Shown: in pieces, positions 25,326 to 37,429 of the stretch
How the letters are laid out: every line of letters begins with the position of its first letter
Numbering within the stretch: the stretch's first letter is position 1
Source: Camarhynchus parvulus
Taxonomy: Eukaryota; Chordata; Aves; Passeriformes; Thraupidae
DNA: 64,000 bases
Direction of reading: 5' to 3'
Assembly (NCBI RefSeq): GCF_901933205.1
Contig: NC_044571.1
Span: forward strand, 8,223,420 to 8,287,419
Program-made: the position numbers and the translations under genes
Notes under the pieces: generated by a model
Told to the model about the DNA's origin: nothing
Database searches by the model: none
What the model saw: the letters and a program-made list of their open reading frames with translations, nothing else

Positions 25326-25684
25326 TCTGTGCCTCTCTCAAATGCTGCGGGTGCTCTGATCATGGTGCTGGCTCTGTGTGTGTGTTTTGGGATGAGGCAG
25401 GCGTCCAGCCTCTGCTTCCTGGTGGTATCAGACATCTCGGTGAAGCCAGAAACAAACAAAATGCCAGTCTGGTGTAGGGGCAGCGAGGAGATGATGTCTG
25501 GGAATGGTGCAGTCCTCCTCTTCATTCACCCCAGCTCGGCACAGGATGTCCCTCTCTGCCCTATTCACAGCACATCTGGCCGGGCTAAATGTGGTAGGTC
25601 TTGGATGTTTTTCCCCTTAAACTCTATGCTGATGGACCACATGCAGTGCCTGCAGACCCTGAATACACAAGCACTCTGCTGCTC

Positions 25685-25810
25685 AATTAGTGCCTAATCA
25701 AAGATTATTGTAGAATCCGGAGATCTTTAAGACCTGTCTCCGAGGTGCTGCAGTCACTAAGGGCTCTTAATCGTCTTACCTATAAATAATAATAGACCGT
25801 GCTTAAGAGG
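25685..25810. promoter_or_regulatory. Candidate conserved non-coding element with TCF-type motif
   Basis: Unique stretch with ATTAGTGCCTAATCAAAGAT (25,687-25,706), whose ATCAAAG core fits TCF/LEF sites, then CTTAATCGTC and ACCTATAAATAATAATAGAC. CpGs are retained and no repeat is recognised. Function is inferred from motif content only. Confidence 0.22.
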
Positions 25811-28800
25811 TGAGAGCTTCCCTTTCCCGACAGGACCCGGGTAAGTGCAGTAGCTCCGCTAGGGGTGTTGGGACTGACATTAGCAAGGCTGTTTGCCGCC
25901 TGTATTTGGCCTTATCTCGCCGTTCTCCTCCTCTTACCCCTCTGCAGCATGCCCTAGCTGAACCCTTGCCATTACGGCAACAAAGCCACGTGCCAAAAAT
26001 ACAGACATCCCCTGCCTGTTAGCGAGGGCTCCGCGTTGCTTCGGAGTTCTCTGGCGAGATCCTCTCTCTGCAGCCAGTTTCGCTGTATCCTTCCCGCTGG
26101 CAGCTGATGAGCTCAGCCTATTTTTATTTTTTTTCCCTGCGAGGACCATGCCAAGATGGCTCTCTTCCTGTGTCCTTTCAGCTGGTCTTGGCACAGCCAT
26201 ACCTTCCAGCAGCTAATTGCGTTCAAGGAGAGGCAGCCCAGCCTGCCCTCCTGCCACTCCTGCCCTGCCCCTTCCGTGGGGCAGCCTTGCCTTGCGTAAC
26301 AGAGCGGCTGGGAATGCAAACAGAACGCCAAAATATGGCACCGCTCCCTCTCACTGCAGTGGGGAGAGCTCTGGTGGTGCCTGAGAGGCTGAGAGCAAAC
26401 CCTGACTGGTCTAAATAGTTTATAATTTTGGTGGTGGAATGATAAACCCTCCAGTGAATTGTTTTCCTAACTCTAGTGGAAGTAAAAATAGTAGGAAGGA
26501 TTCGGCGGTACACAAGAGAGGGTTTGAGATGTGTGTCTTTTGTAGGATATTGCAGCTCTCGAATGTCCTCAGCTCCTTCTGGGGCCTTTTGAAGGGTTTG
26601 TTTTAGAAACGAGCTGTGCTACGTTAACTGTACCATTAGGGATAGAGAGTGTTTATTTCCACGATGCTCAGGGTGGAAGAGATTGTATGGCAGAGCAGCC
26701 CAGGAGAGGACTCCCAGGGATCTTCTTTTATTTTCACATCTGAAAAAGTTGCCTATTCCAGTAGTTGCTTTTGCATCCTACAAAGAGGATGGTTAAACTC
26801 TGCCAAGACTGAAGAATACTCCCTCCTCTGCTGGCTCTGCTGGGAGAAGCAAACAAATAGCTGTGCCTTTGCATGGTCTCGCTCGTCAGCTTGCCAAGAA
26901 GCTGTTCTAGCCAGTGAAAGAGTCTGTCGGTGCTCTGTTTTGGCCTTTTCTCCCTTAACTTATCTATGGGGAATCTCCTTCCCCGCCCACCCCCCCTCCA
27001 TCCCTGCCAGTGTTTTCTTTGCTTCCTTCTATTTATTGTTCTTCCTCCTTCCACGCTGCCTTACTACGCCTTTCCTTCCCCGTGCCTCTATAAATTCCCT
27101 CTCATGCCCAGGCAGCCTCCCTGTGTACTCTGGGATGACGAATCTGGTTCTGCCTGCCCCTCTGTCTGCAGCCCCACGTTGGGCTTGGTGACCTGCAAGG
27201 AGGCAGAAGGAGGCTCCATCACAGGGTTACAGCCCATGTGCTGCAGTTTTGCCTTCCTGGGGAATGCCCAGGCACCCTTTAATAAACTCGTCTGAGTGTC
27301 GTTAAATCAATTGGAACACTGGGCGGTGATTTAGATGCTGTTTTTAATAAGTTAAGGGATCATCTTGAATTCATTACTGCTTCAAAAGCCACTTAGGTAA
27401 GTCAGTTTAAAAGAAAACCCCAAACGCAAACAAGAAAACCCGCAAACCAATAATCCCACAACACTCCTCAACCCCGTCCCCAAAACCAGAAAATCGTAAT
27501 TCTGAAATAAAATTTAAAATGAGTTCAGAATTAAAGACTCGAGCGAAGCGAGGGAGTGGGGGAGAAAGAGCGTTGCCAGCACTTGGCAGCAGCCTCTGAT
27601 CTGCTCCTGGTGCCTGGTGCCAGACTTTCAGCCAGGGATGCTTCATGCCCAGGGGGGGACAGGAGGGTTTGCAGCAGGGCTGACCTTTCCTGCTGTAGAT
27701 GCTCAGAGTGCCGTGACCCAGCAGCTCAGGCCTCAGATGCTCGCTGACAGCAAGAAACACTCGATACTTCTGCAGCCCCCGTGTCGGCACCTCTGTTATT
27801 TGTTGCCTCCTGCTTGGTGTCACCTGGGATGTGACACTGTGATGTAGCACTGACCAGATCCTGGATGTGATGCTTCCCTGTGGGGAAGCGCTGAGTCAGT
27901 AGGTGGAGGTGGGAGGGTGAGACTTGCAGGGGAATCCTGGGAATGTCGGCTCCTCCAACACTGTCTGTCTCAAAGGCAGCAGTGTCAGTGTTATTTTAGA
28001 GGCATTCCCTCGGAAACTGATAAAGGATATCCTGATGCTTTGCAGTGATCCTCATGGACCTCTCTGGTCTCAAAATGTGAAGGTGGCTTTCCAAAGAGCG
28101 GGGTGTTGGGCTTTGAAGGTATCCACGTTGTGCTCTCTGCTGCCAAGGCTCTGAGGATTGCCGCAAGCTGGGCTGAGGACTGTGCTCAGCAGCTCGAGGA
28201 CCACCTGCTTCTTCTCTCTGTTGGTGGCATGGGGTGTATGGGAGGCAGGCAGCATGGGATAAGCCCTCTTTCCATAGGGAACAAACCACCAAGTCCCCAG
28301 GTGCACCTCCTCAAGTCAGTATATTGTGCGTGTGTCAAAACTGATACGACATGCAGCTTTCCAGCAAGATGGATGCAAGCAAGAACCCTTCATGTATAGC
28401 AGATGTTAGTCACCCTAAATCACTATGGAAAGTACTTGGAGTAAATACATCTGCAACATCTTTTTGAGACTTACCAGAGTCACCCTCCTCCCTCTCCCAC
28501 CAGCAGTGCCGTTTGGTAGATGGGAAGACAGTGGTGTGCCATCCTCTTCTGACTGATCTGATCCCCCCTTCCTCTGTCCTGAGCTTTCGTGTGTGCCAGG
28601 TCATGCCAAAGCAGTGGTGACCTTGAGGGGACATTGCCCTGAGAGGCAGGAGTGGTGGGATGTGACCTCCTGGCAGGAGGGAGTTGAGCCCTGGTTGTCA
28701 GCCGAGTGCTGCTTGGCAGATCCGGAGAGGGAGCAGAGAGGTTCACTTGGCAGTGCTTCCAAGTGACTTCCCCTGGTAACATCACTGTGAAAGCTTTCCA

Positions 28801-29009
28801 GGAAGGCAGTGTGTGATCCTGGTGAAAGTCCTTCCTTGCCTTTTCATACAAGCTCCCTTGACAGCCTTGTTGGGGGCAGCAGTGTTGACAGTGCAAAGGA
28901 GGAATGTTGTGCTGAGTTGGGCTGCCATGATCGCTGCCCATGCATTGGGCTCTGCTTTTAGTTCCCTGCTCTTGCTGTCTAAGGAAAAGATGGGATTTTA
29001 GCACATCTT

Positions 29010-29300
29010 CATTAGTCTGAAGGGTAATATGTTCTACTTCCAGACAACTCCCCGTTATGTATAATCAATTTTAAAGGCAGAAGTTAATGCGATTTATAAT
29101 TAGCGATAAGGAATTCTAAACCTGGAATTGCAGGCCTGTGTATTAATGAATAATCCTTCTGAAGGCTCACAAAATCTATGTCGAGCTTGTATGGATTGCT
29201 CACGCCGCATGAAATGCTTTAATTTCTGGGTGGACTACAACTTAAAATAACATGTTTTTCTATTCTCTGATTAGAAGGGTTGAATTGTGCTGCAGATGTA
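29010..29300. promoter_or_regulatory. Candidate conserved non-coding element
   Basis: Unique, AT-rich intronic segment with many homeodomain cores (ATTTATAATTAGCGATAAGG near 29,091-29,110, GTGTATTAATGAATAATC near 29,138-29,155) and retained CpGs (cacgccgcatg). Neither a repeat nor a coding frame. It lies about 0.5 kb before the exon carrying ankyrin repeat 3. Confidence 0.3.
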
Positions 29301-29816
29301 TTTACAAGTACTGTTTAAAGAGGATGTTCTGCACGGAAGTTTAATTCCTAGCAAATTTTCATAACTTATTTCTGTGTACATAATTTAGGAGCTTCGGGTA
29401 ACTGATTTCCCTGCTTGCCCAGAGGCAGGCTGAATGAGCCTTGCTCCACAACACGCTGTTATGTGGCAGAGATTTGGAACGCTAGAGTGACTTGCAGCAA
29501 AATGATGTTTGTGAGGCTTCACACAAACTCCTGCTTTCTGTTACAGCAGTGTAATTATTTTACTGTCCCTCGAAAATGTGTGCAGCAAGGAGTAGACGTA
29601 ACAGAAATATGTGCCCTGAGCAGTCTGACTGAAGACAAGAGGGGAGGGGGATGATGTGCAAGTAAAACCGCCAGCAAGATGATTGGCAGCTGTATTAATA
29701 GTGTTACTTTCTATAAATAGCTTTGATCTACAGTCAGAAGTTTCTTGTCAAAAATATTTGCATAAAACTGTTGAGTCAAGATGTAACTCTGTGGTTTTTA
29801 TTTTATTGCACACCAG

Positions 29817-29962
29817 ACCAATCCACGACGCGGTGGAAAACGACCACTTGGAAATTGTCCGCCTGTTGCTGTCCTATGGTGCTGATCCAACACTTGCAAC
29901 CTACTCTGGGAGGACCATCGTGAAAATGACCCACAGTGAGCTCATGGAGACCTTCCTCACAG
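29817..29962 (+). CDS. BCOR: BCOR coding exon 7 of window (ankyrin repeat 3)
   Basis: Acceptor gcacaccag before 29,817 and donor CACAG|GTCTGT at 29,963; phase 2 in, phase 1 out, residues 527-575. It encodes [18 protein letters not shown] and SYGADPT of ankyrin repeat 3 (about 520-552), then a partial fourth repeat-like cap, [20 protein letters not shown]. The donor is poor: only GT and the preceding CAG match consensus, with C at +3 and T at +4. If it were skipped over, the frame would stay open to 30,126 and end the protein before the PUFD domain. No stronger donor is evident within the exon. Confidence 0.95.
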
Positions 29963-31064
29963 GTCTGTGCCCACCCTGCTTGGGGCTTTCTGGTCCTTGG
30001 GGCTTGTTCTCTGTCCCCCAAATCCCTCCTGCCTGGCAGGGGTGGCTTCATGCCAAGGGGATGTGGGCTGGGCTGAGCTCCCTCCCTTGCCTGCAAAAAC
30101 CCAGAGGTTGCAGGTGGGAAGCATAGCCATGCTTGGGGGCTCCTTCTGATTGAAACTCTTAATAAGTCATAGGGATTATTGCACTGTCAGATTTGATAGG
30201 TGGGTAGGAGGTCAGCGGGCTGTTTTGGTGCCTTCAGTTTTCTGCTTGAAATGAAAATAAGAAACTTGGCAATTCACATAGCTGTTTGTTATACTTGCGT
30301 TTTCCCATGGTCTTAGACTATTTTTGGTTTTGCCAGTTCTGCCTTGTTTTATACCTGAAATACTGTAAAAATACATTAAAGGCTTTAAACATATCCATGT
30401 TATAACATGGCTTTAGGGTTCTTTTTCCTCTTAGTTTTGGATGAAGACACTTGCATTCCCTAATAACTTACCTCTGGGCATGTTTGCAGTGCTCATAGTC
30501 CATGAGTTTAAGTACTCATCTGTTTACCTCTTTAATTGGTGCAGTACAGAAGGCACACAAGTGTTTCAGGACTCCAGTAAAGTCCAGTATCTTTGGCTTC
30601 CTAGCATCCTGACTCCCAGTATCTTTTCAGCAATTCAGCTTGTAAATCTCCCAGATTATATCTGTAGAAAAGAACTACATCTTCTGAACATACCTGTGTA
30701 GAAAAACCTTTTTCATCTGTTTATTTGGGGCCACAGTTTCACCCTCAAGTTGGTGTCCAGAATAATTGTGAAGGCCAATAAATGTGGCACACCCTATCTC
30801 CACAAAAATAAGATACTGCCCTCAGTATCTGAAGCTTAATGTTGGGTGTGTCCCTGTTAGACCTTAGGTGATTATTTGATGTGGTGGGTCATTATTTGAT
30901 GTGGGGGCATGGTGTTTATATGCTGTTGTTTGCAGCATGTGTGCCAGGGGTATGGTGTGGGATTATTTGATGGAAGGTGCTGAGGCTCTGTGACGTGCAG
31001 TCTCCTGACTTGCCAGCTTTTTGTTCTCATCAGTATGTTTTTGTTGTTGTTTTTTCCTCTCCAG
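29963..31064 (+). other. BCOR intron, 1.1 kb
   Basis: Unique intronic sequence. Near 30,868-30,973 the motif ATTATTTGATG occurs three times in about 100 bp, a small imperfect repeat. The acceptor is preceded by a good pyrimidine tract (ttgttttttcctctccag). Confidence 0.8.
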
Positions 31065-31142
31065 AGTATTTAACTGACCTGCAAGGTCGAAGTGTGGATG
31101 ACCCTGGTTTGTACTGGGATTTCTATGGCAGCTCTGTGTGCG
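31065..31142 (+). CDS. BCOR: BCOR coding exon 8 of window (ankyrin-PUFD linker)
   Basis: Small exon of 78 nt; acceptor ctctccag before 31,065 and donor TGCG|GTGAGC at 31,143; phase 1 at both ends, residues 576-601. It encodes EYLTDLQGRSVDDPGLYW and DFYGSSVC, the conserved linker between the ankyrin domain and PUFD. Because it is symmetric (26 codons), skipping it would keep the frame. Confidence 0.94.
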
Positions 31143-31353
31143 GTGAGCAAATGTTGCCCTTTATTTCTTTCTATGCAGAGACTTTAAAAACACGGGGCAC
31201 GTGGGGGTGGGGGCTGTTTTGTTCTTGTGGTGGAGGAAGCTGGGAAGGAAGCAAACTGATTTTGTTTACAGATCACGTTATTGGGGGGAAAAAAGCAAGA
31301 CCTGCAACAGTCTTTTCATTGCTGACTTAGCACCTTTATTCAATTTTATTTAG

Positions 31354-31504
31354 ATCCAAAAGATGAATCTGGATTTGATGTCTTGGCAAATCCTCCTGGC
31401 CCAGGTGATGAAGATGAAGATGGCTTCAGTGATGTGTTTGAATTTGAATTTTTGGATGAGCCTCCCTTACCGTGTTACAACATCCAAGTGTGTCTCTCTC
31501 AGGG
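31354..31504 (+). CDS. BCOR: BCOR coding exon 9 of window (acidic linker, start of PUFD)
   Basis: Acceptor attttatttag before 31,354 and donor CAGGG|GTAAGA at 31,505; phase 1 in, phase 2 out, residues 602-651. It opens [18 protein letters not shown], continues with an acidic run ([15 protein letters not shown]) and ends [12 protein letters not shown], the first strand of the PUFD domain. The ATG at 31,363 is in a different frame and is not used. The preceding intron is only 211 bp. Confidence 0.95.
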
Positions 31505-32674
31505 GTAAGAACAAATTCAGATTTTGGGGTAAAAACAGCTGGGATGATCTGCTTGGGCTGGTGGCAGTTTGTCTCGGTGGGGAAAAGTGTTTGTGTTTAT
31601 GTAACATAAATGAGAGATCAATACTGTAACTGCTGGTGGTTTTTAGGAAATAACTAAGAGGAGGTGGAAGAGGAAAAGGCTGGTTTGTCAGGGCTGAGTT
31701 TTTACTGCCATATTCCGGAGCAGGACAAGTGATGTTTGAGCACAGAGTCCTTTCCTCATCCCAGACAGGCATCTTGTTTATAACTTCCCAAAATAGAAGT
31801 GCTTCTAGCACTTAAATTTGGGTATGATGTTTGTACAGTGTTAATTTTATTCCATGGGTTTTTCTGTTCTGGGGCTGAGTGGACATGCTTTTGTGCATGA
31901 CAAAATGACACCATTACTGCTTTTCTAGACTTTGTAGCAAAACTGGTTTAGAGCTCTGAATTGGAACAAACAAATGAGTATCTTAGGGAAGATCCTGTGA
32001 TACTTACTAATAAGCAAAGACCTGGAAAGTTGTATTATCTATTATATGCAAGATATAAATTAGATTTGTTAGTGGCTGTTGTTGGCCATTTGCACCAATT
32101 TTGATGACAGCTAGTTTTAAATATTGGTCATGCAGGGGTGTGGGTTTTAGTATGTTTTTGTTACATGGGTGATGGATCTAACTTAATTCCCTGAAGTGGA
32201 CAAGTACAAAGATTGAATTTTAAAACCGTGTTGTTTATCTGACAAAAAACCAACTTACTGTTGACTTCTATGTAAGCCTCTCTGGAAGTCAGGGGTGCTG
32301 AATTTTGTGGTTGTAACTATAAGCCATCTCCTATTTGTGAAATGAAAGTTGAGTTCAGGCAGGCTAACCTTTCGGTGTCTGAGTTGGGGTGGCTGCTGGC
32401 ACACATGGGCACTGAGGAGCCCAGGTTTTATAGGTCCCAGTGCCCCTGCATCCTAGATCTTCCCTTCCCAAAGCTGCAGGCAGCAGTACTCTGAATAAAC
32501 AGATACACACCTGCTCATCTGTTATTTTCGACCCCTGGGCAACAACCTTGCTTTCAGAGGGATTGTTTGTGGGTGTGGGATCGGGGAGGGTTTGTCACAC
32601 TGCGATGTGAGGAAGAGTCAGGAATCCTGAGACCTGATGTCAGTTATTGGAGCCTTTCTCCTGTGCTTCCACAG
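31505..32674 (+). other. BCOR intron, 1.2 kb
   Basis: Unique intronic sequence before the last exon, ending ctgtgcttccacag. Nothing further recognised. Confidence 0.85.
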
Positions 32675-32969
32675 ACCACGGAACTGGCTTCTGCTCTCGG
32701 ACGTGGTGAAGAGGCTAAAGATGTCCTCGCGCATCTTCCGCTGCAACTTCCCCAACCTGGAGGTCGTCACCATCACAGAGGCAGAGTTTTACAAACAGAC
32801 TTCCCTCAGCCAGTTGTTCTCTTGTGCTACGGACCTTGAAGCTTTTAACCCAGAGAGCAAAGAGCTCTTGGACTTGGTGGAGTTCACAAGTGAGCTCAAG
32901 ACTCTGCTGGGCTCCGAGCTCCACTGGCTGCACCCGCACGAGGAGCCTCCCTTCGACATCCTCTGGTGA
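32675..32969 (+). CDS. BCOR: BCOR terminal coding exon (PUFD domain and stop)
   Basis: Acceptor tgcttccacag before 32,675; phase 2 in; stop TGA at 32,967-32,969; residues 652-749. It encodes most of PUFD, the PCGF1-binding domain through which BCOR assembles PRC1.1: [72 protein letters not shown] and the end PPFDILW. The final dozen residues are the least like the mammalian tail as I recall it; the core of the domain is intact. An upstream ATG at 32,637 in the intron is not a start. Confidence 0.96.
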
Positions 32970-33800
32970 ACCGTCAGGCCCTTTAATGTACAGTGCTCTA
33001 TACAGCTACTTCTGTATGTATATGTGTTCAAATGAAATTGTTTCTGTAAAGAAAGGACACTATTAAATATGAAAATATCTTTCCTTTATATAAGAGATCT
33101 GAATTCCAGTTGGATGGATTTTGGAAGAATTTTTTTTTAACTTCAATCAGTTTTTACAAAAAATTGTTATATAATGTTTCTTTAAATGCACACAGGCTTT
33201 GGGATAAGTTTGTTATTACTCTGAACACATTTTTTTTTTAAAGAACACACCCACACACATTGACTTTGTTTCATGCAAAGCACTGATTACACAGAACATA
33301 CTTTTTCTAGGTGATGTGATCAAAGTCGTGTGGCTTGTTTGGGAGATAGAATTTGGTAAGGCACTTGGTGATATTATTTTCGGTTTTTTGTTTACAGAAT
33401 TACCTGCTTTGGCCAGGTAAGCACTATTGAATATAATTCAATAGTTTGTAATATAAATTAAACCATATCCATACGCATCAACTAATTGTAAGAACTTTTA
33501 TATCCTAATTTAAAAGCTGTGAAATTTAGTTTTCACACATCAAACCGGATTGTTTATATATGTTTAAACATTTTATGCTCTTTATTTAAAGAAGACTTTG
33601 AACTATTTTTTCTGTACCTTGTAAAATATTGAAAAACTAACATATGTTGAAGTTGCTTGAAACTGTACATAAACTAAATTTTCTGAATTGTGTGTTTATG
33701 TTTGAGATCTGTGTTTTAACTTTGTAAGTAAATCTTCTGCCTTTGTATTTATATTTTACAAAAATTTTCTTAAAGGCAATAAAACTGTTGAGAAATGAAG
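32970..33800 (+). other. BCOR: BCOR 3'UTR
   Basis: AT-rich untranslated region following the stop. It contains T9-T10 runs near 33,129 and 33,230, and ATTAAA hexamers near 33,062 and 33,452 that could serve as minor proximal polyadenylation signals. The main signal is taken to be AATAAA at 33,778-33,783. The end at about 33,800 is set from that signal, not from a transcript. Confidence 0.8.
33778..33783 (+). terminator. Polyadenylation signal AATAAA
   Basis: Canonical AATAAA in AAGGCAATAAAACTGTTGAG, about 810 bp after the BCOR stop, at the end of a long AT-rich UTR-like stretch. Composition changes beyond it. Cleavage would be expected 10-25 bp downstream. Confidence 0.8.
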
Positions 33801-36431
33801 AGGCTAAAGTGACTCCCATTAACTCTGTGCCTGGTTGTGACATGAGCTTCATCTCATTAATGTTCATTAACGGAAGGTGGAGTTTCCAAAGTGGGGCACG
33901 GCTGGTAGACGTGCAGGCAAGCAGCTGATGAAATCTGGGGTACACTATATTGGCTTTCTGAATTCCATGTTACAAGAAAACATCAAGTTTGTGCTTTTGG
34001 TGGGACAAGGGTTTAGAAATGGTGTTCACAATACTTTCTTCACCATCTTTTTAAGAACTGTGAATAGGTTCCATCATTTCCCCTCCTTTGACATCCTTTT
34101 AATTTCAGTTGGCTGAATTCTCTTTTCCACGGAGTCTGCAGAGTGGAAGTTAATAGTATCAGGGGAAATGCTTTAGTTTTAATGTGGAGCATTAAACTTA
34201 TGAGCACATTTTGGGAGGATTTAAAGGGACAAGGACCAGAATGTCGCTTCTGTGCAGCTCTGGAACTTCTATCTATGATGCTGGGCTTGGGCAGACCTTC
34301 TCTGCCTTCCCCTTGTGGAAGGAAATTCTAGCTGTGAACTCAAACTCCTGAGTTGTAATTAGGGGCTGTTATTTTATGACAGCCAATTGCCACTGAGGTG
34401 TTTAAACTGCTCTGCTCTTCTGATGGGGGCCAGCATCCCACTCAAAGGGTCTTGAGCAGAGCACCTGCTCACTCTGGGAGAAGCCTCTGGGAAGGAGTTT
34501 CTGCATTGTCCTGAAGGCTGAAGGTAAGGGAGAACATTTCTGAAGGTGCCCTGGAGGGGAAGACTCAGAGCTGCTGCCTCTCGTGGTGTGCTGAGTCTTT
34601 TGCCAAACATTTGTGCTGTATGGCTTTACAGTGGGGCTGTTCCTGTGGGTTAGGTGGTTTTGTAGCTGAGCCAAGAGGCGAGAGAAGGGTCCAACAGCTG
34701 TCTGCTGCTGGATGCTGAAGTCTTATTTCTGCTCAGGACAGGGAATTTTTAGTCCTAACACGTCTGCCAACCTCCTTTCTCCAGACTTGGGGTAAGGAGG
34801 AGGAGGATGGTCTCTCCTGCACAGCTTGTATGGGCACGCTGGATTTCCTTTTCAAACAGTCTCCAGCTTTGCAGGGGAGTGAAGCACAGACACCCCTACT
34901 CTGCAGTGCCATCTGCTTGCACCCCCTGATTTTCCCAGAAAGAAGGGGGCCAGAAAATGAAAGTCAAGGCACAATACTAAAAGCAATTGTTACAGACACC
35001 TTTACCTGATCAGCTGTGTGATCCCAATGCTTGCATGGCTTGAGCTGGGTATAAATCAGTTTGGTGCCACTTCCCGGGGGGTGTGGCGCACACCTCATTT
35101 CTCCACGAGCCCCTCACCCCTCACGCACACAAAAGATTGTCACAGCTTCCTCTTTTGGCCAGCTCCTCCTCAAGGAATCCCGAGCACGAGCATCTCTGCT
35201 TAGTCAGCTTTCCCTGCCTCCGCCGGGTACAGTCGGGATTTCTCCCTGCTGGCTCCTGCCTGGTGCTCAATACAGTAACAGCCTCATGCTGCTGTAATGT
35301 GTGTGTGAGCCTGCCCCAGGCGCCTGTGCTCTAAAAATAGGGCCATGGCAGGGGACACCTGATCCCAGCGCTGTGCCTTGACATAACACAACCCTTTTAT
35401 ACTCTGGGATGTGATTTTTTAAAGGGACATCGCTGTGTGAGGGAGCACAGAGGGTTCAGCGAAGCAGGAGCCTGGCCTGGCTGCCCCTGTGCTGGGTGCT
35501 TTGGGAGAGGTTGTCACAGGAGAGGCTGAATGCAGGTGAAATTTTGCAGGAGGCAAGCCCAGGAGAGTTACCTTGGGAGAGGAGAGGTGGCAGTGTGCCA
35601 GCAGGGCATGAAGCACTGGCCACACTGGGACTGTGTGGGTCCTGCAGGGCACAGAGCTGGGGCTGGGCGAGCTCCAGCCAGCCCACAGTGGGAGCTGTGT
35701 TCAGCACTTCAGCTTCTGATCTCACACTGTTCTCCTTTAAAGCCCTTTCCTGTGCATTGCATCCTGCTTGGGCCAAACATGCTTGCTTCACACTGCTGGC
35801 TTTGCTCCAGGTCAATAAAAAAATAAGGAAATGGAAACGCAGCCTTTGGGGATGGTAAAAGCATGCTGATCCTGTTACTTGCCTTCTGCAAGGTGAAAGC
35901 GCTGTGTTGATGCTGCTGGGGACAAAGCCAAGGTGTTTCCTTGAATTTCCCCTGCTTACCACTTGGATTTGCCCAGCTGGGAGTCTGTGCTGCCCTGTGG
36001 AAGTGTTGGACAACCAGTGGTGCAATAGGGAAAACCCTGTTTCCAGCCAGAGCAGGCAGATGAACCTGGCTTCAAAGAGGTTCCTCTGTCAAACTTTCAC
36101 TTGTTGCTGGCTGGGAAATCCCAGGGAATACCCAGTTCCAGGCTGGCTGCCTGGCAGGGAGGATAAGGGGGAGCCACAGCACAGGCAGTGCTGGGAGGGC
36201 TCCCCTGAGATAAGTTATGCTGCTGAGGACCAAAATATGGAACGTCTCCTTTACTTTCCTGCCTTACCCAAGAGTTCTGCAGAGTGGGGTCAGCCCTGGG
36301 GGTTTCCTCTTTGGGTCATTTCTGCCTCCAGCCACTCTCCTCATTTCTTCTGCTTTGCTGCGGTGGCTGAGCTGGAGCCTTGTGCCAGAGACACTGAGGC
36401 AGTGAGTGGCAAGCAAGGGTCAGAGGAAGGG
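33801..36431. other. Intergenic sequence downstream of BCOR
   Basis: No gene recognised. A CTAAAAATAG motif at 35,331-35,340 fits the MEF2 consensus, and a TATAAA sits near 35,051. Open frames at 35,456-36,025 (minus) and 35,904-36,527 (plus) show no domain and no splice structure. Confidence 0.7.
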
Positions 36432-36538
36432 GAGATGTGGTGCTCAGGCACATGCCTCAGTGGTGGACCTGTCAGTGCTGGGTTAACATTTGGTCCTGAT
36501 GATCTCGGAGGTCTTTCCCAACCTTAATGATTCTATGG
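36432..36538 (+). mobile_element. Short CR1 LINE 3' tail
   Basis: Contains the diagnostic CR1 3' string in order: GTGGACCTGTCAGTGCTGGG, TTAACATTTGG, CTGATGATCTCGGAGGTCTT, TCCCAACCTTAATGATTCTA and TGG. It is about 100 bp, severely 5'-truncated and older looking than the intronic copy at 12.6 kb. It ends at the ATTCTATG octamer. Confidence 0.85.
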
Positions 36539-37429
36539 TTTTAGTTAGCAGGAGCAGGATGGAAATTATTTTAAAAACTACTCCCAGGAGCCAAGCCCAC
36601 TCCATGAATCAAAAGAGTTTGAAGCTGACTCCTCCCTTCATTTCTGTGCTAAATAATGAAACTATAGAGGAGACCCATCATTTGAGCATTAATGTATCAG
36701 GGAGTGGTAAGTGCAGGCAGCTGCCATTCCCAGGCTCTGTGGGGATGCTGGTAAACATTCAGCATCATCACTTTGCACAGGGAAAAGGCACACATTATTG
36801 CTTTAAACTTGCACACATCCAAGGTAACTGGAAAAATAGCATTTTGTGTTTTAAAATTTTTTTGCAGAAAAAAAAAATTATTTTTTTTATTTTTATTTCA
36901 GTATAAAATAAAAATATTTTATTTTTTACTACCACCTACCAGTGGTGGTAGGAGAGGGCTTGGCGCCACCGCACAAGGGAGAAGAGCTGAATGCCATAAT
37001 TGTAAAGACACAGATCTTTTCTCAGCGTGCTCATTCACCACTGCATTTCTGCTAGAAGGAGGAGCAGAAGGAGATGACAGGAACCCAAGTTTCACTTGGA
37101 GTGGTGGTCAGGGGTAAAAATCTCCAAAGAGATCTGAAGAAGATGATGTTTTAAGCATCCCACCATGATGTCTACCTGCATCAGCCTTGTTAGATCTGCA
37201 TTTCAGCCTTGCATGGGTTCCCCTGATGGCACAGTGCAGTGTGATGGATCCTCAGGAGCCGCACTGCCTCCTGCCCCTGGGGTGAGGAGATCCATTTCTT
37301 GTTTCTGGTTTGCCAGTCCTGAAGAAAACCCCGTCCACGCCATGTGCACATTTTCCTCCAGCAGCCTGACGTGTCTGTAGATGGTTGCTCTCTTGAGCCA
37401 GGTAGGAACCACAAATCTGTCACTAAATA
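36539..37429. other. Intergenic sequence with A/T homopolymer cluster
   Basis: No gene seen. At about 36,850-36,931 there is a dense cluster of A and T runs (aaaaaaaaattattttttt, then tataaaataaaaatatttta), probably simple-sequence decay. Confidence 0.7.

Noticed and set aside
31363..31629. 88-codon frame starting MNLDLMSWQ
   Set aside because: Wrong frame across a true BCOR exon.
35904..36527. 207-codon plus-strand frame downstream of BCOR
   Set aside because: Its 3' end runs into a CR1 tail and no domain or codon bias is apparent.
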